From NCBI GenBank assembly GCA_010093485.1, contig MU001511.1, forward strand, positions 62,001 to 126,000: a stretch of 64,000 bases of DNA, given 5' to 3'. The notes below the pieces were generated by a model that saw nothing but the letters and a program-made list of their open reading frames with translations, did not search any database and was not told the origin of the DNA. The DNA is from Karstenula rhodostoma CBS 690.94 (taxonomy: Eukaryota; Ascomycota; Dothideomycetes; Pleosporales; Didymosphaeriaceae). The position numbers and the translations under genes are program-made. Below, in pieces: positions 13,330-25,947 of the stretch (positions within the stretch are counted from its first letter, which is position 1; every line of letters begins with the position of its first letter).

Positions 13330-14366
13330 TATAAATTAGTAATATATTTTATAATATAGTAATACTATAACGCTATAATACTATATAATACTAGTAGAAT
13401 AATATATTCCTTATTTACTAATATCTAATATATAATTATAGAGAAGTTATAAAATATTAAAAATATTATATATTAATAATATTATAATTTAAAAAAAAAT
13501 ATAAAAGAGAAGTTACTTACTAGTAGTAAGTAACTTATAATATTATATATAAAGGCTAGTTTTTATAAAAAAAGATCTATACTAGAGTATTCTACTCTAT
13601 TAAAATAGCTAATAATAAATAACTAATTATTAATAATAAATATAATCTTATATATACTACTAATTCTATATATAGTATAAATCTAAATAATATAGACCTT
13701 TATAAAATTAAATATATTCTCTAGTAAGTTAACTTCTATTAGTATAATTAGTCTAGTATATAAATAGAATTATAACTATAGACTATATAATTATAAAGTC
13801 TATTAGTAAGTTTCTTATATATATACGTGGTATTACTAACGCGATATTACTAATCTAGGGCTTATTAGAATTACCTCTATAGTAGTTAACTAGGAATAGG
13901 AACTTTACTATTAAATAGTAAGAAATAATTATAATAGTTTTTAAGGACTAAGAGGAACTAGACTTTATAGTAAAAGTAATTATAATTAAGATAAAATAAC
14001 CTATATAGTTAATAAATATAAAATAGGTAATAGCTACTCTATAGTAGTAGATAAAGTAAAAAGTAATAGATAATAGTAATAGTAATAGTAATAGAATAAT
14101 ATACTAAGCTATAAGCTATAAGCTATAGATAAAAATTAAGAATATTAGTAAGTATAAATAAGGAGAGTTAATATTTAAATAACTATTAGTTAGTATTATA
14201 CTAATAATTAAAAAAGTATAAGAATATAGAAAAAAAAAAGTCTAAATTATATAAATAAAAGTCTAAAAGTAAGTAAATAAATATTAAAAAAGAATAAAAA
14301 GGTTTCTCTTTTATATAAGTATACTATATAGTTCTATAGACCTAGATTAGAATTTAGACTAGATTA
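13330..14366 (-). repeat. A-tailed dispersed repeat, copy B (lacks the tailed end)
   Basis: Reverse-complement copy of 964-2,040, diverged by C/T and G/A changes. The A-tail end is missing at its left edge. It is important because at about 14,020-14,060 it keeps uninterrupted the junction into which the gypsy element inserted in copy C: AAATAGGTAATAGCTACTCT here, against a split version at 15,361-15,370 and 22,869-22,880. It thus serves as an empty-site reference. Confidence 0.75.
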
Positions 14367-14507
14367 GTTATTTATTATTATTAACTATTTTAATAGAATA
14401 GAATTTAGTATAGATTTTTTTCTATAAAAACTAGCTTTTATATATAATACTATAAATTATTTACTACTAGTAAATAATCTCTCTTTTATATTCTTTTTTA
14501 AATTATA

Positions 14508-15370
14508 ATTTTTTTTTTTTTAAATATAAAGTTACTATTATAACTATCTAGTAATAAGGAAATATCTAGAGATTCTATATAGTTCTATTAAATAGCTCTA
14601 AAAGATAATACTATTTATAATAAAAGAGAAAGAAAGGCGCCTATAATACTAGACTTAATTAACTAAATATTAACCTACCTATATATATTATATAATATAG
14701 CGATACTATAACGCTATAATATTATAATACTATATAATACTAGTAGAATAATATACTCCTTATTTACTAATACCTAATATATAATTATAGAGAAGTTATA
14801 AAATATTAAAGATATTATAAAATATTAATAATATTATAATTAAAAAAAAATATAAAAGAGAGGTTACCTACTAGTAGTAAATAACTTATAATACTATATA
14901 TAAAGGCTAACTCTTATAAAAAAAATATATACTATATTCTACTCTATTAAAATAATTAATAATAAGTAACTAATCCTTAGTAATAAATATAATATAGTAT
15001 ATACTATTAATAAGTCTATTAGTAACCTAGATATATCTAACTATATATATTATAAAATTTAATATATTATCTAGTAAGTTAATTTTTATTAATATAATAA
15101 TTAACTTAGTATATAAATATTCTAAGTTATAGCTATAGACTATATAATTATAGAGTCTATTAGTAAGTTTCTTATATATATATATATAGTATTATTAACC
15201 TAGGGTAGAATTACCTCTATAATAATTAACTAGGAATAGGGACTTTACTAGTAAATAGTAAGAGCTAATTATAATAGTTTTTAAGAATAAAAAAAAACTA
15301 GATTTTATAGTAAAGGTAATTATAATTAAAATAGAATAATCTATATAGTTAATAAATATAGAATAGATAA
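14508..15370 (-). repeat. A-tailed dispersed repeat, copy C, part 1 (split by gypsy insertion)
   Basis: Reverse-complement copy that begins with the T run complementary to the A-tail (14,508-14,520) and matches copies A and B up to 15,370, where the 5' LTR of the gypsy element begins. The remainder resumes after the 3' LTR at 22,869. The two parts together give about 1.22 kb, close to the 1.26 kb of copy A. Confidence 0.75.
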
Positions 15371-15872
15371 TAGTATTATAATTATAGAAGATATACCAGG
15401 AAGGGATATAATAAAGAATAATACTAACTATAGGGAATAAAAGGCTAGTAGTAAGATTTAGAAGAACTAGCTACTAATATTATATAATAATATCTTATAG
15501 AAGTATAGAGCTAGTAGAATAATAGAGTTATATAATATTATCCTATATAGAATAAATATCCTAAAAATAATAGATATTCTAGGGATAACCTTCTCTATAT
15601 AGGATAATAGAATATTAGAGAAATAGAATAACTAGTATATAGTCTAAAAGAATCTCTATATAGTTTCTATTCTTTATAATTAATTTTTATACTTAAATTA
15701 AAGTATTTTATCTATATATAAATACTTAGTCTTCTCTTAATATTATTATATTATATTCTATTATAATATAGAATTATTAATTAATTTAGTATTTCCCTCT
15801 ATTATATCTTATTCCTTAAATAATCCTTAAGGTATAAACCTAGATTAGATATATAGGAGACCCCTTATAATA
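15371..15872 (+). repeat. 5' LTR of the gypsy element
   Basis: Aligns over its whole 502-bp length with 22,367-22,868. Both start TAxTATTATAATTATA and end CCCCTTATAATA. Canonical TG...CA ends would become TA...TA under RIP, which fits. Differences between the LTRs are mainly C/T and G/A. Confidence 0.88.
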
Positions 15873-18800
15873 CTTTAATTATTTAAGGGTTTAAATTAAT
15901 ATAGTATTATTAAATATACCTACTAATATAGAAGGCTTAAGTAGAAACTTAGCCTTAGGCCTAACTAGTAGTCTAGCTATTTTCTTAGCTATATAAGCTA
16001 AGATAATAGAATAGTTTAAAGTTTAGCTAGCTATTATTTTAGAATAGGTATAAACTCTAGTAGTAATAGCTAACTTAATATAAATTAATTTTAAGATCTT
16101 AGAAAATTATAATAGGGAAGTTAAGAGTAATTTTAAGACTTTTCTTATAAATATAGAATTATACTATAGGTATAATAGTAATATATTTAGAAATAACTAG
16201 ACTAAAATCTTAGTAGCTATAATATATATATAATAGAAAAGGTAGTAGAATAGATATACCCTATTATTAAAGACTTTCTAATATATAAAATAGAGTTAAA
16301 TAGATAAAATAAAAAAACTATAAAAATATTTAAATTCTAAAGAAAATTTAAAAAGTAAATTAAAATTATATTTAGTAAAGTAGATAAAGAATAATAAGCT
16401 AAATAACTTATCTAATATATTAAATAAATAGAATTAGCTAATAAATACTCTATTATATTCTAATAGCTCTAGACTAAAATTAATTAGAATAATACCCTAC
16501 TATAAGTAGTATACTATAATAGTCTAAAAGAGTTAGTTAAGGATAAACTATTTTATTATAAAAAACCTAATAATTTAGAAGTACTAATTAAACTAATAGT
16601 ATAAATTAACTACTAATTATATAAATAATAGTTAAAGAAGAAAGAATCTACTAAACTAGTATTTAGTTTAAGGGCTAATATATAAAAAATATATTATAAG
16701 TAAAGGGATTATAATAGAGATATAATTATAGGAGATAAGGCCTATAAAAGAAGAGAATAAACCCTATAGTAAAAAAAGTAAAATAATATTTAATAGTAAT
16801 ATTTTAAAGATAAAACTTATCTAAACTATAGAAAAAAAAATACTTTAAGGCTAAATACTTTTTTAAAAAGTTCTAAGATAAGTAAGTCTAGATAATATAG
16901 ATAGCTATAGTAATACTAAGGCCTAGGACCCCTATACTACTATAAGAGGATAATATAGAAAATAATTCTAATTTCTCTAAATTACTAGAGGAAGTCTAGG
17001 AAATAACTAATAAAAAGAATATTATAGAATAAATTCTATAAAACTTATACTAAATATATAAAAGTAATAAATACTTTATACTAGTCTATAATTATAAAAT
17101 TAGAATTATAGGTATAGATACTAATAGAATATACTATTAGGTAAAAGAATAATAAGAAAGTATTCTAGTATCTATATAATAAATCTAGTATAGCTTATCT
17201 AAGCTCGCGAAGTATTATATTTAATAATAAATCTAGATTAATAATAATTATTTAAAGGTTAAATAGTAGTACTATAATTATAATAGCTATAAATACTATA
17301 AGAAAAAGAAAACTAGTATAGCTAAAACCCCTAGATAACTAGACTATAAGAAACTTCTAAAAAAAGACTATCTAGAAGTATAATATTATATCTACTAATT
17401 AGAGTAATAGTTATATAACTATAATATACTAGAATAGTAATAATATTATATAGAAAACTATTTTAAATATTAGAAATAGAAGTATATTATATATTACTAG
17501 CTAATTAGAAAAAACTTAAAAGATATAGAAGTATTTTATAAGTATAAAAAAACTATTTATCTAACTAGAAATAAAATATAATATATATATAAAGTTAAGT
17601 AATACTACTATAACTACCTAAAATAGTATCTAAAGTATTTAAGCGAGAAGAAAATAGTTATATATAATTAAAATAATAAAAATTATAAAAAGATATATTT
17701 CTTTAAATATATAATTACTAGATACTTAAAGTACTAAAATAAAGTTAATAAAGGGGAAATTATAAGAATAATAAAAATAGAAAAATACTAGAGGTATATA
17801 ATTTAAAATTATTCTAAAAATCTCTAAACTTATCTAAAGCTAATAAGGAGGTATACTATAAAACTATACTATACTAATTACCCCCTCTATAATAATTATA
17901 AATATCTAGGAGAACTCTAGGTTAAGATATAAATAATATTAAAAAACTAGAATATTACTAAATAAAGAGCTAAGCTAGTAAAAGTATTCTAAAGACTTAA
18001 TAGATATTTAAAAATAGTAAGGTTATAGAACTTTAAATAAAAAAGTAAATTATAATTAAAGAATTCTAAGTAAAAATATTAATAGACTCTAGTATAATTA
18101 GATATCTAATCTTACCCTAAATAGTAAAGAAATATAACTTACTATATTAAAATAAAGTAGAGCTAGTTTAATTAGAAATAATAGATAGAATATTTTTCTA
18201 AAAATATAGTAAAAGCTAGTTATATCTTAAAATACTACTATTACTAGTAGATATTAAAGGATTTAAAAGTTAATATAGTTTTACTATAATAAATATAGAA
18301 AGCCTAGAAGCTATTATAGGCTATAACTAGTTATTAAAGAATAACTTAAATATTAACTAGAAAAGTTAAATAATATATAACTAAAAATTAATATTATAGA
18401 TTACTAGTATAAGATACCTATAAAAAGTAAAACTAAAGGCCTTAGATATTTTAACTAAATAAGCTATATAATAATAGACTAAGGAGATTTTAGCTACTAA
18501 AATTACTAAAATTTTAAAAAAAAACCTAGAATAAGTATAAATTATTTAGGTATAATACTTAAATTTCTAAGTTATAAAGAAACTATCTATAATTCTACTA
18601 GAATATAAAGAATATATAAAACTCTTTAAAGAAATTAAAAAGAAAAAACTACTAGATTACTAAAAATAGAATTATAAAATACCTCTAAAAGAGGGTATAA
18701 AATTATAACTAGAATAGCTAAAACTAATATTAATAAACTAGGAAAAAAAAGTATAAGAGTACTTATAAAAAAATCTAGAATAGAAGTATATTTAAAAAAG

Positions 18801-20146
18801 TTATAATTCTATAGCCTTTTTAATTCTATAGGTACTTAAGAAGAATAGTAAGCTATAACTCTATATAAATTATAAATAGCTAAATAATATTATAATTAAG
18901 AATTAGTATTTATTATCCTTAATTATAGAGCTTATAGATTAACTCTAAGGAGCTAAGTAGTTTATAAAATTTAATATATATAATAGATATTACTATATAT
19001 AAATTACTAAAAAATATAAATAAAAAATAATATTTAGAACTAGATATAGTCTCTATAAATACTAGGTTATATTATTTAAATTAATAAATACCCCTATAAT
19101 ATTTTAGGTAATTATTAATAAAGTATTATATAAATATTTAAATATATTCTATATAATATATCTTAATAATATACTTATCTACTCTACTAGAATACTAGAG
19201 GAATATATTAGATATATAAAGAAAGTACTTAAAAAGATAAAAAAGTATTAGTTATTTTTTTATTTAAATAAGTATAAATTCTATATTACTAAAATAGAAT
19301 ATCTAGAATTTATTATTTTAAAGAAAAATATATTAATAGATCTAAAGAAAGTTACTACTATATAGAAATAGTTAGTTTCTAAATTAATAAAGAATATCTA
19401 GTTTTTTCTAAAGTTTATTAACTTCTATTAGAAGTTTATTAAAGACTATTCTAAAATTACTATACTACTAATAGATCTTATAAAGAAGAATAATAATAAG
19501 ATTATATAACCTATCTAAAAAAAACTATTAGAGATATTTAAAAAATTATAGATAATATTCCTAATAGCCCCTCTTCTATAAATATTTAACCCTAAGAAAC
19601 TAGTTAAAATTAAAATAAATATATTTAACTATATATTTAAAGTAATTCTTTTATAACTAAATAAAAATAGAAAATAGAGACTAGTATTCTACTATTTATA
19701 AAAATTCTCTAAAATAGAACTTAATTATAATATTTATAATAAAAAACTACTAGCTATAGTAGATACTTTTAAATAATAAAAAATATAATTTATAGAAGTC
19801 TACTTTAAAATAGAGATATAAATAGACTACTAGAACCTTACTAACTTTATATTAACTAAGAAGCTTAATAAATAATAAATATAATAAGTAGAGTTTTTAG
19901 TAAACTTTAACTTTATAATATATTATTACCCTAGAACCCTTAATAGTATAGTAGACGCCTTAAGTAAATAATTAGACTTAACTAAAAATAAAGTTAAGCT
20001 ATATAATATAATTTTATATAAATATAAAGATAGTATACTTAAATATAACTAATTAAAAATTAAGGTATAGACTACTAGTCTATAGTATACTAGACTAGAA
20101 ATATATAATTTCTTAGATTATAAAAAGCTTATATATATATTATAGA

Positions 20147-20305
20147 GATTTACTATAAGGTAGGATAACTTAATAAAGTAGGGGGGATAAAAAGGTATAT
20201 TATACTTTACCAATACACGAATAAAGGGGGACTAATAAAAGTAGCTAAGGCGCGCCCAACGTTTATATATAGGCTAACCAAAAAGGGCGTAGCTAAAAAG
20301 CTTAA
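20147..20305 (+). repeat. Solo short copy of the inverted-repeat element end
   Basis: About 155 bp matching the left end of the element at 8,988, in the same orientation, lying between the RNase H and integrase remnants of the gypsy element. It keeps CpA and CpG (for example CGCGCCCAACG), unlike the DNA around it. No partner inverted end is seen nearby, so it is a truncated copy or a MITE-like insertion. Confidence 0.65.
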
Positions 20306-22366
20306 TTAAGAATAAAAAGAGAAGTATAACCTTTTTAAATATAGTTTTAATAAAACTAAATAGGACTATTATTAGAGAATTATTATTAATAATAGATATA
20401 TATCTATTTTAATTAGAAGGCTATATAGACCCTAAAAATAGAGATACCTAGATATTAAAGAAATAATATATTATATTATAAATAAATATACTATCCCTAA
20501 ACTTAAGTAATTAGTTATAATAGAGATAAGTAACTATTTAGTCTACTAAAAAAATAAGTCTAAAAAATATAAGCCTTATAGACTCCTATAACTATTACTA
20601 GTAATATAATAACTATAGTAGAATATAATAATAAATTTTATTATAAAACTTCTAAAATTACTATAGCTAGAAATAAAATATATATATAATACTATTATAG
20701 TAATAATAGACTAACTTATAAAGGTAGTAAAGTTTAGACCTATAAAAGAATTTATAATAGTTAAGAAACTTATTTATAAAATAGATAATATACTATTCTC
20801 TAAGTATAAACTACTAGAAGAGTTTATTATAAATAAAGATAAGCTTTTTACTTTAAAGTACTAGATTACTATAGCTTTAGAAATAAATTAAAAACTTTTA
20901 ATAAGCTTTTATTCTAAGACTAATAGATAAATAAAATATATAAATTAAATACTTAAGTAGTATCTATAATTCTATATAAATAAATAATAAAATAACTAAA
21001 TAGAACTCTTACTAATAGTATAGTTAGTATATAATAATTTAAGGTTAGATATAATAGGGTATTTACCCTACTATATAAACTATAGATATAAACTAGTTAC
21101 TTATTAAAATCTATAAAATATAGAAAGTATTTTTACTAGAGCCTAAAATAAAGCTTAGAAAATAAAGAAACTTTATAAAGTTTTATAAAAAAGAATTACC
21201 TATAGAGCCCTTATAGTATCTAAGAATATAAATAAGTAAAAAATTAAAAGACTAACCCTTAAAAGAAGAAATAAAGTTTTTCTATTATAAAAAAATCTAA
21301 AAATAAAATAATTAAGTAAAAAACTAAATTATCTATAAATAGAACTTTTTAAAGTTTAAGAAATAAAGGGACTAGTTATAACTAAGTTACTTCTACTAGA
21401 AGATATAAAGATATATTTTACCTTTTATAAATTACTTCTAGAACTAGTACTATTAAATACTTAGATTAAGACCTAACTAGAGTTAAGAGATAATAAGTAT
21501 AAGGTTAAAATAATTAAGGGCCTATAAATAATTAAAAGTTAGTAAAAATACTTAGTTAAGTAGAAAAAATAGCTAAAGTAATATAATATATAGAAACTAG
21601 AAGGAAATCTTATAAACTATAAAAATTTACTAAAGAGGTTCTAGCTAGAATAATTCTAAAGGGGTTAGATAGAAAAGATATAGAGTTAAAATTAATAAAA
21701 AAGTTAGAAAGATTAAAAGAAAGAAAAGAAGAATTAGCCTATAACTAGCTACTATTAGTAATTATTAATAAAGATAGTAAAGATATATATTAGCTATTAG
21801 AAACTATATTTTTTATAAATAAAGAATTTTTCTCTTATAAATAATTTATAATACTAATAACTTAAAAATTATATTAAGTAAGAAAATACTTCTACTCCTC
21901 TATTTCTATAATCTCTACTTTAAGGTAAGTAATCTTAATTTTAATATAAAAAAAAGTAAGATATTTCTTATATTTCTTTACTTAAATATACTCCTACTCT
22001 TTATTAGATATCTAAAAACTATAGTCTATATATATAAAAAGATAGCTAGTATAGTAACTAGTTTTTATATCTATAAAATAATAAAGCTTTAGCTTTTAAT
22101 AATACTTATAATCTAATAAATCTAATATCTCTAGATCTTAAAATTTAATCTTCTATATATAAGTATAATAAGACTTAATTATTAAATAAGAAGCTTTTAG
22201 TATAGTTAGAAAAGTAAAGGAAGTTTAAAAGGGGATATAATATAAATTAACTCTAAAAAGGACTTACTTTTATATACTAGAACTTAATAAGAATAGAAAT
22301 ACTATATAATAACTATACTATAAGAATAATAGTAAAATATTAAGATAATAACCCTAAATAGGGGGG

Positions 22367-22868
22367 TAATATTATAATTATAAAAGGTATACTAAAAAGG
22401 GATATAATAAAGGATAATACTAACTATAAAAAATAAAGGGCTAGTAGTAAAATTTAGAAAAACTAGCTATTAATATTATATAATAATATCCTATAGAAGT
22501 ATAGAATTAGTAGAATAATAAGGTTATATAATATTATCTTATATAGAATAGATATTCTAAGGATAATAAATATTTTAGAAATAACCCCCTCTATATAGAA
22601 TAATAGGATATTAAAAAAATAAAATAACTAGTATATAGTTTAGAAAAATCTCTATATAATTTCTATTCTTTATAATTAACTTTTATACTTAAATTAAAGT
22701 ACTTTATTTATATATAAATATTTAGTCTTCTTTTAGTATTATTATATTATATTCTATTATAATATAGAATTATTAACTAATCTAGTATTTACCTTTATTA
22801 TATCTTATTTCTTAAATAATTTTTAAGGTATAGACCTAGATTAGGTATATAGAAGACCCCTTATAATA
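22367..22868 (+). repeat. 3' LTR of the gypsy element
   Basis: Partner of the 5' LTR, preceded by the purine run AGGGGGG at about 22,360-22,366. Followed at 22,869 by the resumed A-tailed repeat. The short target duplication cannot be fixed exactly because RIP has blurred it (about ATAA). Confidence 0.88.
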
Positions 22869-23224
22869 AATAACTACCCTATAGTAATAAATAAAGTAAG
22901 AAGTAGTAGATAATATTAATAGTAATAATAGGAAGGTAATAGTAATAGTAATAATAATAAGGTAATATACTAAGCTATAAACTATAAGCTATAGGTAAAA
23001 GTTAAGAATATTAGTAAGTATAGATAAAAAGAGTTAGTATTTAAATAACTATTAGTTAGTATTATACTAATAATTAAAAAAGTATAAAAATATATAAATA
23101 AAAGTCTAAATTATATAAATAAAAATCTAAAAATAAGTAAATAAGTATTAAAAAAGGATAAAAAGATCTCTCTCTTATATAAGTATATTATATAGTTCTA
23201 TAAATCTAAATTAGAATATAGGCT
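22869..23224 (-). repeat. A-tailed dispersed repeat, copy C, part 2
   Basis: Continues copy C exactly where it stopped at 15,370, matching 14,030-14,366 of copy B. Its far end is the 5' end of the repeat in copy A orientation. Confidence 0.72.
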
Positions 23225-23547
23225 ATTATAATATTATTAATATTTAATAATATTCTTAATAATTTATAACTTTTCTATAATTATATATTAGATATTAGTA
23301 AATAAGAAGTATATTACCTTACTAGTATTATATAATATTATAATATTATAGTATTACTATATTATATAATATATATAGGTAGGTTAATACTTAGTTAATT
23401 AAATCTAGTACTATAGATACCCTTCTTTCTATTTTTTTATAAATAGTACTATTCTTTAGAACTATTTAATAGAACTATTTAGTATCTCTAAATATTTCCT
23501 TATTACTAGATAGTTATAATAGTAACTTTATATTAAAAAAAAAAAAA
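23225..23547 (+). repeat. A-tailed dispersed repeat, copy D (3' third)
   Basis: Direct match to 1,890-2,215 of copy A, ending in a 12-A run at the same edge. It abuts copy C tail to head in the opposite orientation. A further small fragment of the family in reverse orientation lies at about 23,590-23,720. Confidence 0.7.
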
Positions 23548-23899
23548 GTTATAATAGTAGCTTTATATTAAAAAAAAATCTATTTATTAGTATTATACTA
23601 ATAATTAAAAAAAGTTTAAAAATATATAAAATAACTATTAAAGAAGAATAAAAAACTCTCTTTTATTATAAATATACTATATAGTTTTATAGGTCTAGAT
23701 TAGAATCTATACTAGACTTTTATATTTAAATTTAAAGTATTATTATTATTTATTTATATAACCTATATAGGCTATAAACTAGTAAATAAATTTCGCTTTT
23801 TATATTTTACTTTTCTCTTAATTATAATATATTTTATTAATATAGAAAAGCTAGAGAGGTATAGTATTTATAGTTCTAGTAGAAAAACGAGTAATAGTT

Positions 23900-24880
23900 A
23901 TAAGTTCTAGAGAAGGCGTGTAAATTAGTATATATACCGCGTCTTTATAAATAGAGAAATATAATATATTAGTCCTTTGGCGTGTATACAGGGAGTACTG
24001 TATAACTTTAGGGTCTAGTGGCCTTAATTTCTATTCCTAAAAGTATCTTCTGTCTTTTATTAGAGATTACGCACTAGGAGGATATATTTAATAAGAATGT
24101 TATACCACCTAGTAGCTAACCTTGGAATAGAAAACAATCCGACTAATTGAATATATATCCGCTGAGTCTGCAGACCCCACAACACTAAGAGACTACCCTG
24201 GGCCTGCATTCCAGAAGTTCGAAACTGTTTGTGCATGTATATTAGACCACCTTTACCCGTTATAGGAGACAGTTATACGAATATCGCCGTATTTAACTCA
24301 TCTTTGCAAAAATACCACAGGTATCGGCGTTGGACTTCAAGCCCAACAATGTGGCGTTACTGAGATCGGATGTATGCACGGACATGTGAAAGGCGTCATG
24401 AATAATTTCTGATTGCGTGGATCTGATGGTGACAGGGGGAACGATACGCAATAGGTTCACGAGATGGCACGCTTCTATCCGAAAACTGATGGTATGATAC
24501 TATTATAATGCCAACCATGTCTACTACCCAGTTACAGTGACGGCTCAAAGAGTATACGGGAATAGGGTAAGAATTTTGATTGAGTCTCCTACAAAGAAAC
24601 AGAAGGGGTGTCAAGCGAGCGTTATCTCTCCACGTAATACCGAGGAATCATGCTACTGTTACACATTGAACATGTTATTATAAGAAAATCTCTAGCCTTC
24701 CCCCCAACCATTATACCAACGCAGCAGTTCCCAACACTACCCCGGTTATTAAACAATATAGCCATTTCGTCAACCAAGTATATTAATGGTGGCCAGTCCT
24801 TTCTGCGTTGTTCATCCTGGTGGATGTTTCCTGCCGTCGGATTGGAGGTGCTAGTACCAAGGTGGATACTCCAAAGTGGT
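23900..24880. other. Border of the AT-rich block and 3' flank of the opsin gene; no gene seen
   Basis: Composition changes over about 100 bp from RIP-type AT-rich DNA to ordinary sequence. Weak frames on both strands between 24,396 and 25,093 have no recognisable product and overlap the opsin 3' region. Confidence 0.6.
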
Positions 24881-25947
24881 TTAGACCGCGGGATTGTGGG
24901 TGGGGACATTGCCACCAAGGCTATCAGAAGCTGGAGTAGCCGCGGGGGTTGTTCCGTTTGTGGTTGTAGTCGTCGCACCGTTGGTCACGCCGGTATTGTT
25001 TCCAGCTACGAGGACACCATAGTCATTTGTCGGGCGCTTCTCATGGACGGCGACGTCATTGTCGTAATCCGCGATGTTCAGTCCCAACCGTGAAGGCTCG
25101 ATGTTTCGGTGGCCCCAAATGAGTAGAGCGCCAAATACAGGCTTGGCCAACAGGTCAAGGATACCATAAAAGATGGCTTCCGAGTCGGGCGCAATGACAT
25201 TGCCGCCTTCACAGACCCCCCAAGCAATTGGGTACACAAGCCAGAGGACGGACGTAAGTGAACCACAGAAGAGGAATGCTTTGCCAACATCGTTTCCATA
25301 TCGGTTCGCGTTTCGACGTGATTCCCAACCGAGATGGTAGAGGATGTAGAAGAGAGCGAAGCAGCCAAAGGTGAAGAACCCCCATTTGTACCGGGAGGTA
25401 ACAAGCGCGCCAACGAGTCCGGTAACGATCATGATCCAGTCGGCAAAGATCACGAAGAAGATGGTTGGCCAGGGCATACCCGCGGTTAACATTAGATCCA
25501 GCAAGAGGAGAGGCGTCGTAATAAACCAGTCGATGTATCTCACATAGAACATCTCTCGGAGCGTGCCTCTAACCTTCGGATCCGAGCGGAAAAACTCCAC
25601 TTGAACTGGAGTGAAGCCAAGATTGGAGCCCATGCAGAAGTATGCGATGGCGGCAGTAAATACGACGGCAGACGTGATATAGTGAAAGACGCGTGTATGA
25701 CGCGGTTTGCGCATCGCGAGACCCGTGAAGGCGAAACCAGCGACTGTCATCACAGCGCATACTGCAAAGTACCAGTCTGAGCCTCGCGTGGTGATTGCGA
25801 TGTCTGCCGTGCGGCCGTTCACAGTATTTCCTGGAGATGTAAGCTGCAAGTCTGAATTGATGTCTAACACGGAGAAGGCTCACCGTTCAAACGGAGCGCA
25901 TTGTTGCGTCGTTCAAGCCGAACAATTTGTTCTTGTAACGGATCCAT
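24881..25947 (-). CDS. carO: Fungal microbial-type rhodopsin (probable proton pump)
   Basis: Seven-transmembrane retinal protein of the plasma membrane. Model: exon 1 25,884-25,947 (ATG at 25,947), a 53-nt intron 25,831-25,883 (GTGAGC...CCAG), exon 2 24,881-25,830; total 338 codons, 337 residues. The long open frame itself starts only at a GTG with an in-frame stop just upstream, so the small first exon is needed. Residues seen: R119, D122 in RYIDWF (bacteriorhodopsin D85 equivalent, proton acceptor), D133 in LLLLDL (D96 equivalent, proton donor) and K251 in LLAKPVFG (Schiff-base lysine). Both acceptor and donor Asp suggest active light-driven proton pumping rather than a pure sensor; that is inference from residues. 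It lies downstream of carRA on the same strand, in the usual retinal gene group. The C-terminal tail is Thr/Asn-rich and low in complexity. The symbol is used by analogy with Fusarium CarO. Confidence 0.9.

Larger units (their letters stand above)
15371..22868 (+). mobile_element. Ty3/gypsy LTR retrotransposon with chromodomain, RIP-inactivated
   Basis: About 7.5 kb flanked by two 502-bp LTRs. A polypurine tract (AGGGGGG) directly precedes the 3' LTR. Reading through RIP stops on the plus strand shows pol in the Ty3 order. An aspartic protease trace LIDSS (family LIDSG) lies at about 18,088-18,105. Reverse transcriptase spans about 18,700-19,330, with YLNNILIYS for YLDDILIYS at about 19,160. 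An RNase H-like segment lies at 19,680-19,780. Integrase is about 20,330-21,400. A C-terminal chromodomain at about 21,480-21,650 has KYLVKQKKQ where the family has YLVKWKGW. The gag region, about 16,000-17,900, is weakly defined. Such elements copy themselves through RNA and integrate into the nucleus. No frame is intact. It is inserted in an A-tailed repeat and itself holds a short insertion at 20,147-20,305. Confidence 0.9.
1..23900. repeat. RIP-degraded AT-rich repeat block
   Basis: This stretch is made almost wholly of A and T with scattered C/G in TpA-rich context. The dinucleotides TG and CA are nearly absent, so ATG codons are almost missing and TAA/TAG are very frequent; no open frame of useful length exists. 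Known biology: RIP in filamentous ascomycetes converts CpA (and TpG on the other strand) to TpA in duplicated DNA. Paired repeat copies inside the block differ mainly by C/T and G/A transitions, as RIP predicts. CpG survives in places (for example around 9,050-9,190), consistent with the CpA preference. Normal composition resumes at about 23,940-24,000. Confidence 0.95.

Noticed and set aside
1..23900. Organellar (mitochondrial) insertion, suggested by the very low GC
   Set aside because: The lack of CpA/TpG, the transition-only differences between repeats and the readable gypsy/PIF1 relics point to RIP-mutated nuclear repeats.
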